DNA from: Chryseobacterium sp. RU37D
GTDB lineage: Bacteria; Bacteroidota; Bacteroidia; Flavobacteriales; Weeksellaceae
DNA: 64,000 nt
Assembly (NCBI RefSeq): GCF_900156075.1
Contig: NZ_FTMM01000006.1
Coordinates: forward strand, 1 to 64,000
Reading direction: 5' to 3'
The position numbers and the translations under genes were made by a program. Below are positions 58,901 to 64,000 of the stretch, piece after piece. The notes under the pieces are model-generated. The model saw nothing but the letters and a program-made list of their open reading frames with translations, was not told the DNA's origin and did not search any database. Positions within the stretch are counted from its first letter, which is position 1. Each line of letters begins with the position of its first letter.

Positions 58901-59971
58901 ATGAAAATAAAGGAACTTTTACATTATACTTATATTTTTCCTGTGCTGGCAATGGGATATTATTTTTCCGGACTTATGGGAACGGGGGTAGTATTTAATG
59001 TAATTGCCGGAATTTTACTGACCGGAAGCGTTTTATCTGCCGTGCATCACGCTGAAGTGGTGGCTCACAAGGTAGGAGAGCCCTTCGGGACGATTATTCT
59101 GGCGTTGTGTATCACCATTATTGAAGTGGCCTTAATCATCTCACTGATGGTTGCCGGCGGAGATCAGGCGATCACGCTGGCCAGAGATACTGTTTTTGCT
59201 GCAGTTATGCTTATTCTCAATGGGATTTTAGGGATTTGTATTTTGGTAGGCGGAGTGAAGTATTACGAATAGTTTTTCGCGAGAACATCGGCTACAACCT
59301 ATTTGATTTGTATCGTTTCTATTTTAGTGCTTACTTTGGTTCTTCCTAACTTTACTTCAAGCGTCAACGGGCCATTTTATAATCAGGCACAATTGATCTT
59401 TGTTTGTATAGCATGCCTGGTGATCTACGGAGTATTTTTAATGGTTCAGACAGTAAGGCACAGAAACTATTTCATCGTTCCGGACGAGCATCCGGATGAA
59501 CATTATATTCCATCAATATCAAAAACGATCATTAGCTTTGTATACCTTGTGATTTGTCTGGCAATTGTTGTAATGATGGTGAAAGGCCTCTCAGGAACCA
59601 TTGAAGATATGGTGAGAAGTTTAGGGGCTCCCAAATCATTGGTGGGGGTGATTATTGCTGCAGTGGTGCTTCTGCCGGAAGGTCTTGCTGCAATCAGGGC
59701 GGCCCGCCGCAATCAAATTCAGTCGAGTCTTAATCTGGCTTTAGGATCGGCTTTGGCGAGTATTGGGCTTACAATTCCTGCAGTTTCCGTGGTTTGCATT
59801 ATATATGATATTCCGCTGGTATTAGGCTTGGATAAAAAGGATATTATTCTTCTGTCTTTATCTGTTTTTATCGTAATGCTTTCTTTAAGCCGAGGAAAAA
59901 CAAATATCCTTTACGGAACGGTCTTGCTGGTCAATCTCGCAGCTTATATTTTTACGGTCATTGTTCCATAA
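58901..59971 (+). pseudogene. chaA: ChaA-like Ca2+(Na+)/H+ antiporter, split by an in-frame TAG
   Basis: One frame of 357 codons from ATG 58901 to the stop at 59969-59971, broken only by TAG at 59270-59272 (codon 124). Before it: HHAEVVAHKVGEPFGTIILALCITIIEVALI, the first CaCA repeat, ending GGVKYYE. After it in the same frame: FFARTSATTYL, then VVLLPEGLAAIRAARRNQIQSSLNLALGSALASIGLTIPA, the second repeat. Normal length is about 350-366, so only this codon is at fault; CAG to TAG would explain it. The antiporter is likely inactive unless read through. Confidence 0.8.
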
Positions 59972-59999
59972 ACACAACCATAAACTCAAAGCCTTTGAC

Positions 60000-60380
60000 T
60001 TAAAGCTTCCTTGCCGTTTCCATTTTATAAGCCATTAATTTTGCTATATTTTCAGATTTGTAAATAGCCATATCTGCATTTTCGCCTGCAAAGTTTTCTT
60101 CAATAGTCATTCTCCAAAGCTCCAGCCAGCGGTTGAAATGTTTTTGTTCCATCGCCTGAATTTCATTAACGGGAAAATGAACGGCCATAGGATTTCCTTT
60201 GTAATTCATCTGTCCAAAAAGAATAGTTTCCCAAAACGAATACATTTTCGGCAGGTGCTTGTCCCAGTCAACTTTTGCAATATCATTAAAAAAGAATCCA
60301 ATCACTTCATCCTTAATGACTTTACTGTAAAATGAGTTGACAAGATGCTCTATATCTTCTCTTGATTCCAACTTTTTCAT
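60000..60380 (-). CDS. Group III truncated haemoglobin
   Basis: A 126-residue globin. FYSKVIKDEVIGFFFND, KVDWDKHLPKMYSFWETILFGQMNYKGNPM and AVHFPVNEIQAMEQKHFNRWLELW match group III trHbs, with the proximal His in the HFNRW segment. Binds haem and oxygen or nitric oxide; the role is unknown. Monocistronic and divergent from the KirBac gene. Confidence 0.92.
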   Translation of the reverse strand: MKKLESREDIEHLVNSFYSKVIKDEVIGFFFNDIAKVDWDKHLPKMYSFWETILFGQMNYKGNPMAVHFPVNEIQAMEQKHFNRWLELWRMTIEENFAGENADMAIYKSENIAKLMAYKMETARKL

Positions 60381-60384
60381 TCGT

Positions 60385-60392
60385 CAAAGTTA
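60385..60392 (-). promoter_or_regulatory. Putative -7 box for the haemoglobin gene
   Basis: TAACTTTG on the minus strand, 5 bases before the ATG at 60380. This implies a near-leaderless transcript, if used. Confidence 0.35.
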
Positions 60393-60452
60393 GCTCAAAA
60401 TCAATTGAGAAATTCAATCATCGAGTTGATAAATTTCATGAAAACAATATTT

Positions 60453-60460
60453 TATCTTTG
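60453..60460 (+). promoter_or_regulatory. Putative -7 box for the channel operon
   Basis: TATCTTTG on the plus strand, 104 bases before the channel ATG; no clear -33. Confidence 0.35.
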
Positions 60461-60563
60461 TATATTATTTAAAGGCAAATGGACAAATGGGTTAAAGATC
60501 AAATGCAAATTAACTCTTTTTCAATTTTCCAATAATAAGTATTAAAAACAAATGATATAAAAA

Positions 60564-61535
60564 ATGGCAAAAGGATTCAGACAGAAAATTCGTCAGAAAA
60601 ATACCGAAAACAGCGGTTTTGGGGATAATGCTTCCGGGAGGTTTATCAATAAAGATGGCCTTCCTAATGTAAGAAAAAAAGGGGTTGATATTTTCAAAAG
60701 GTTCAGCTGGTATCATACAATGCTTGATTTGTCTACATTTCAGTTTCTTTCATATTTGGTGGTGGCTTATATTATAGTGAATATTTTCTTTGCTCTAATT
60801 TATTTTTTAATTGGAGTGGAGCATTTAACAGGTATTGATAAAAGCAACGATGTCAATGAATTTATTGATGTGTTTTTCTTCAGTTCCCAGACCTTTACAA
60901 CGGTGGGATATGGAAGAATTGCCCCCGTAGGCTTTACGGCGAGTCTGGTGGCAACTTTTGAAGCTTTTCTGGGATTGCTTACCTTTGCCATCGCAACAGG
61001 GCTTTTTTATGGAAGATTTTCTAGGCCGAGAGCGTATCTGAAGTTTTCTGATATTATGGTAATTGCTCCGTTTAAGGAAGGTTTAGCTTTGATGTTCAGG
61101 TTGGCACCTTATAAAAATAATGCGCTTACTGATGCGGAAGTGATCGTTTCTACGGCAATTCAGGTGGTGGAAAAAAATGTTCCAAAGACTAATTTTTACA
61201 CTTTAAAAACCCAATTAAGCAAGATTAATTCATTGGCCCTGAATTGGACGATCGTTCATAAAATAGATGAAGATTCACCGTTTTACGGCTTTTCTGAAGA
61301 AGATTTTAAAAATACAGATATCGAAATCATTGTACATCTACGTGCCTTCGATGAAGTATTTTCAAATACGGTAGTTCAACGATCTTCGTACGTGTCTAAA
61401 GAGATTATCTACGGGGCAAAGTTTATTCCAATGTATTATCCGGACAAAGAAAATCTTTCTACGGTTTTAGATTTAAGTAAAATTAATGATTATCAAAAAG
61501 CAGATCTTCCTGTTTTTGAGGAAGAACAAAAATAA
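60564..61535 (+). CDS. KirBac-like inward-rectifier potassium channel
   Basis: A 323-residue K+ channel: two membrane helices around the pore loop with filter TTVGYGRIAP, then a cytoplasmic IRK-type domain with RAYLKFSDIMVIAPF, LMFRLAPYKNN and FDEVFSNTVVQRSSYV segments. KirBac proteins form tetramers, as in Kir3-type channels. The Cys-cluster gene follows directly (TAA then ATG), so the pair is co-transcribed. Confidence 0.92.
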   Translation: MAKGFRQKIRQKNTENSGFGDNASGRFINKDGLPNVRKKGVDIFKRFSWYHTMLDLSTFQFLSYLVVAYIIVNIFFALIYFLIGVEHLTGIDKSNDVNEFIDVFFFSSQTFTTVGYGRIAPVGFTASLVATFEAFLGLLTFAIATGLFYGRFSRPRAYLKFSDIMVIAPFKEGLALMFRLAPYKNNALTDAEVIVSTAIQVVEKNVPKTNFYTLKTQLSKINSLALNWTIVHKIDEDSPFYGFSEEDFKNTDIEIIVHLRAFDEVFSNTVVQRSSYVSKEIIYGAKFIPMYYPDKENLSTVLDLSKINDYQKADLPVFEEEQK

Positions 61536-62024
61536 ATGGATTTAGAGGGGTACAAAAAACAGGCTTTACAAAAACAAAAAGAGCATAAGAAATTTCTAGA
61601 CGGATTGAAAAAAAAGCCGCCCAAAAATCTCGATTATATTGTCCAGGAAAGCCATGATGAAGTTTTTGAGAAGATAGATTGTCTACACTGTGCCAATTGC
61701 TGCAAGACGACCGGGCCGCTTTACACTGAAAAAGATATTGAAAGGATAGCTAAGCATCTTCGCGTAAAACCAGCAGATTTTGAAGCAAAATTTCTTCGTG
61801 TGGATGAAGATAATGATAAGGTTCTGCAGAATCTTCCCTGTTTTTTCTTAAACGCAGATAATACATGTTCTATCTATGATGTACGCCCGAAAGCCTGCAG
61901 AGAATATCCTCACACAGATCGCAAAAAGATTTACCAGATCAATCATCTGATGATTAAAAACACAGTCATTTGCCCTGCTGCATACGAATTTGTGGAAAAG
62001 ATTATGAAAAAATTAGGAAAATAA
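61536..62024 (+). CDS. YkgJ-family cysteine-cluster protein
   Basis: A 162-residue protein with the metal-binding motif CLHCANCCKTTGPLYTEKDIERIA, then LPCFFLNADNTCSIYDVRPKACREYPH, the CxxCxxCC...C...C pattern of YkgJ/Fli-type proteins that probably bind iron or zinc. Function unknown. Begins directly after the channel gene stop. Confidence 0.88.
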   Translation: MDLEGYKKQALQKQKEHKKFLDGLKKKPPKNLDYIVQESHDEVFEKIDCLHCANCCKTTGPLYTEKDIERIAKHLRVKPADFEAKFLRVDEDNDKVLQNLPCFFLNADNTCSIYDVRPKACREYPHTDRKKIYQINHLMIKNTVICPAAYEFVEKIMKKLGK

Positions 62025-62145
62025 AGTATAATCCAAAATCGTCTTAAATAATTATAAAGTACGTTAAATAAAGCCTTTGCATATACTATTCAATCTAAGT
62101 GTGTCGTTTTAAAAACATTAAACAACCATTTAAAATATTAGTGTT

Positions 62146-62457
62146 ATGAAAAAGTTAGTTTTAACAGCAGCGTTTACATTAGTCGGCGTAATCGCAGTAT
62201 CGGCACAGACGGGTACTCCTCAGAACTCGTCTCAAAATCCTAATAACCAAGCGACTACTCAAGTACAACAGGACACACAGGCAACTTTGGGAATTCAAAA
62301 CCAAAATACCACAGCAACAGCGGCTGCCGTGGATGTAGCTCCGGCTACTGCAACTGATGCCTCAGCAAGCGTAAGTGCAGATACAAGTCTGGAAGCAACA
62401 AAACCGGCAGATGCTACAAAAGAAGAAAAGAAATCTAAAAAGAAAAAGTCAAAGTAA
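62146..62457 (+). CDS. Small secreted Gln/Thr/Ala-rich protein with basic tail
   Basis: A 103-residue protein with signal peptide (ending AVSAQ), a low-complexity body rich in Gln, Thr, Asn and Ala (SQNPNNQATTQVQQDTQ), and a C-terminal basic cluster (EEKKSKKKKSK). No known domain. It resembles the next gene in its signal peptide and basic ending. A terminator follows. Confidence 0.65.
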   Translation: MKKLVLTAAFTLVGVIAVSAQTGTPQNSSQNPNNQATTQVQQDTQATLGIQNQNTTATAAAVDVAPATATDASASVSADTSLEATKPADATKEEKKSKKKKSK

Positions 62458-62481
62458 GTATTTAAAAAAAGTAGAAATGAA

Positions 62482-62513
62482 GATCCTGAGACATAAGGTC
62501 TCGGGATTTTTTA
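62482..62513 (+). terminator. Terminator after the first small secreted gene
   Basis: ATCCTGAGAC / GTCTCGGGAT stem with a 5-base loop and a T-run. Confidence 0.8.
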
Positions 62514-62637
62514 TCCTTTTACAATGTAATTTGTCTTAAATAGGTACAAATAAAATTAAAAAAAATAATTTTATTTGTTTTTAATGTGAAAATTATACTA
62601 TCCTAAACACGCCAAAATTCACTAAATATTATTTATT

Positions 62638-62883
62638 ATGAAAAAGTTAATCTTAGCAACAGTATTTGCAGTAACCATGACGGTATCGGCGCAAACAACA
62701 CCAAAACAAAGAGTAGACACTACCATACCCGACACCACAAGGAATAATGATATACGGAATGATAACATGAACAACAACACTAATAACAGGGATCAGTCAA
62801 AAACAACAGACACTACCGGAAATTGGAAGAACAAAAATGCCGTAAAAGGCGAAAAAAATCTAAAAAGAAAAGTAAATAGATAA
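62638..62883 (+). CDS. Small secreted Asn/Thr-rich protein with basic tail
   Basis: An 81-residue protein with signal peptide (MKKLILATVFAVTMTVSAQ), a body rich in Asn, Asp and Thr (TTIPDTTRNND, NMNNNTNNRDQ), and a basic C-terminus (KNLKRKVNR). The signal peptides of this and the previous gene are nearly alike (MKKL[IV]L), so they are probably related or share export. Followed by a terminator. Confidence 0.65.
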   Translation: MKKLILATVFAVTMTVSAQTTPKQRVDTTIPDTTRNNDIRNDNMNNNTNNRDQSKTTDTTGNWKNKNAVKGEKNLKRKVNR

Positions 62884-62895
62884 AATTAAAAAAGT

Positions 62896-62925
62896 CCTGA
62901 AGCACAATGTTTCAGGTTTTTTTTT
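62896..62925 (+). terminator. Terminator after the second small secreted gene
   Basis: CCTGAAGC / GTTTCAGG stem and nine T. It overlaps the 3' end of the converging DUF1801 gene. Confidence 0.85.
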
Positions 62926-63277
62926 GATCAATTTCTTTCATCCGGAAGTTCACAATTCTTATAATTAAATCTGAAGGTAAATCTTCATTTATGGGAAACT
63001 GCACGGCACCCTTCGAAAATTTGTAGTTATTTTCCTCAAAATCTTTTTCGAAATTCTTTATTCCTTCTGCTCCCGGATATAGTCCGATGTGTTTTTTATA
63101 TCCTGCAAAATAGATCAGCGGCATATTTTTATATTTAAAAGCGGGCATCTGATAACCGATATATTCTGTAATATTCTTGTGTTGGGACTGGATTAATTTT
63201 CTTAATTCTTTCAGCTTTCCTCCTATTTCAGGAAAAAGAAGAATATAGTCATCAATATTTTCAAAAGTATTTTTCAT
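62912..63277 (-). CDS. DUF1801 family protein
   Basis: A 121-residue protein with the DUF1801 features: LRKLIQSQHKNITEYIGYQMPAFKYKNMPLIYFAGYKKHIGLYPGA and NNYKFSKGAVQFPINEDLPSDLIIRIVNFR. The family is sometimes called an iron chaperone-like (Fra/YdhG) fold, but the role is not settled. Monocistronic; its last codons lie in the terminator of the gene opposite. Confidence 0.85.
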   Translation of the reverse strand: MKNTFENIDDYILLFPEIGGKLKELRKLIQSQHKNITEYIGYQMPAFKYKNMPLIYFAGYKKHIGLYPGAEGIKNFEKDFEENNYKFSKGAVQFPINEDLPSDLIIRIVNFRMKEIDQKKT

Positions 63278-63318
63278 ATCTTAAATGTAATAAATTACTT
63301 AATATGTGATTTATAAAA

Positions 63319-63332
63319 CCTGTTAGGTTGTG
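63319..63332. repeat. Arm of the AACCTGTTAGGTT repeat
   Basis: AAACCTGTTAGGTT matches one arm of the palindrome at 23771-23803. Confidence 0.5.
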
Positions 63333-63378
63333 AATAGAATTTTCCAACAAAAGTTCAAATAATTTTAATGAAAACAAA

Positions 63379-63403
63379 AAAGCGTTGAACAAATCAACGC
63401 TTT
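63379..63403 (-). terminator. Second hairpin after gdhA
   Basis: AAAGCGTTGA / TCAACGCTTT around five bases with a T6 run on the minus strand. Confidence 0.6.
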
Positions 63404-63461
63404 CTCCTTTCACTTTTTACTTTTATCCCATTTATAATCCCGGGAACAGGTTATAATTAAA

Positions 63462-63485
63462 AAGGTCGGGAATATTCCCAACCTT
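63462..63485 (-). terminator. Hairpin just after gdhA
   Basis: AAGGT-CGGGAA-TATTCCC-ACCTT palindrome within ten bases of the gdhA stop, followed by T5 on the minus strand. Confidence 0.6.
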
Positions 63486-63491
63486 CAATTT

Positions 63492-64000
63492 TTATACTAC
63501 TCCTTGAGCTAACATTGCTTCTGCAACTTTCACGAATCCAGCGATATTAGCACCTTTTACGTAGTTTACATAGCCATCTTCCTCTTTACCGTAGTCTCTG
63601 CATGCTTTATGAATCCCGATCATGATCTCCTTTAATCTTGCATCAACCTCTTCAGAAGTCCAGTTCAGACGGATTGAGTTTTGAGTCATTTCTAATCCGG
63701 AAGTGGCAACACCTCCAGCATTAGAAGCTTTACCCGGAGAGAATAATACTTTATTATCAAGGAAATAATTGATTGCATCAAGTGTTGAAGGCATATTTGC
63801 GGCCTCAGTTACACAAACGCAACCGTTCCCAACCAATACTTTAGCATCTTCAAGATCAAGCTCATTCTGAGTTGCAGAAGGGATCGCAACATCACATTTC
63901 ACTTCCCAAGGACGCTTTCCTACATAGAATTCTGCAGAAGGGTATTTTTTAGCATAATCTTCAGCTCTGTTATTACCCGAAGCTCTTAACTCTAATAAAT
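63492..64000 (-). CDS. gdhA: NADP-type glutamate dehydrogenase, C-terminal part (cut by window edge)
   Basis: Interconverts 2-oxoglutarate plus ammonium and glutamate. The frame is open from the edge: EDYAKKYPSAEFYVGKRPWEVKCDVAIPSATQNEL, then NGCVCVTEAANMPSTLDAINYF, FSPGKASNAGGVATSGLEMTQNS and the C-terminal FVKVAEAMLAQGVV. This is the C-terminal nucleotide domain of hexameric GdhA. About 170 of the usual 450 residues are visible; the N-terminal catalytic part is outside. Confidence 0.93.
   Translation of the reverse strand, partial: LLELRASGNNRAEDYAKKYPSAEFYVGKRPWEVKCDVAIPSATQNELDLEDAKVLVGNGCVCVTEAANMPSTLDAINYFLDNKVLFSPGKASNAGGVATSGLEMTQNSIRLNWTSEEVDARLKEIMIGIHKACRDYGKEEDGYVNYVKGANIAGFVKVAEAMLAQGVV

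Noticed and set aside
59303-59971. Second half of chaA as a separate gene with TTG start
   Set aside because: It is in frame with the first half and contains only the second CaCA repeat; a single TAG separates them.

Overview
The window looks like chromosome from a flavobacterium of the Chryseobacterium group (Bacteroidota, Weeksellaceae). The reasons are: AT-rich DNA with few Shine-Dalgarno sites; promoter motifs of the Bacteroidota type (TTTG, 19 bases, TAnnTTTG); a type IX secretion (T9SS) sorting domain and a T9SS tail remnant; an S46 dipeptidyl-peptidase; many lipoproteins; DUF4919, DUF6438, DUF6122 and DUF4840 proteins; and short palindromic intergenic repeats. The genus is inferred from gene content and protein style; no search was run.

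Layout. 1-600: the 5' stub of an IS3-type transposase with GGGACACC repeats, then two identical tRNA-Val genes whose promoter overlaps the end of folC. 0.6-14 kb: folC, a TolC-like exporter, SprT-like protease, manC, a GNAT enzyme, bcp, a cysteine-free endonuclease III, DinB-like, DUF6438 and DUF1398 proteins, a DUF885 lipoprotein, and an exbB-exbD-tonB operon. 14-27 kb: SpmAB fusion, accD, fbaA, nadK with a CBS protein, an orphan small-RNA-like transcript, a TrmH methyltransferase, bestrophin, a JmjC-like protein and mutS. 26.5-41 kb: TonB_C-like secreted proteins, thioredoxin-fold proteins, YARHG and DUF2306 proteins, an alpha/beta hydrolase, a flavoprotein, thioesterase, thiL, pepT, HMG-CoA lyase, sulfurtransferase, a DUF59 protein, an exonuclease, csaA and a metalloprotease-like protein. 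41-42 kb: a decayed DUF4840 lipoprotein gene and a T9SS-tail remnant. 42-53.5 kb: comM/yifB, thioredoxin, spondin, DUF1905 and S46 peptidase genes, then a T9SS protein, an 840-residue repeat protein and a small secreted protein, next to a LytTR regulator gene with an internal stop. 53.6-64 kb: hflX, two DUF4919 proteins flanking a Na+/H+ antiporter, an AlkD-like protein, a chaA gene split by an amber codon, truncated haemoglobin, a KirBac-like channel, a Cys-cluster protein, two small secreted proteins, a DUF1801 protein and the 3' part of gdhA.

Most of the window is core housekeeping and envelope biology. I did not find a defence island, prophage, CRISPR array or biosynthetic cluster. The most unusual content is (a) a 60-70 nt intergenic transcript with a consensus promoter and a strong terminator, (b) the secreted repeat-protein operon beside a LytTR regulator that has both an internal stop and Glu at the phospho-acceptor position, (c) four interrupted genes that each look repairable by a single base, plus two older pseudogene remnants, and (d) housekeeping enzymes that have lost their metal-binding cysteines (Nth and AccD).
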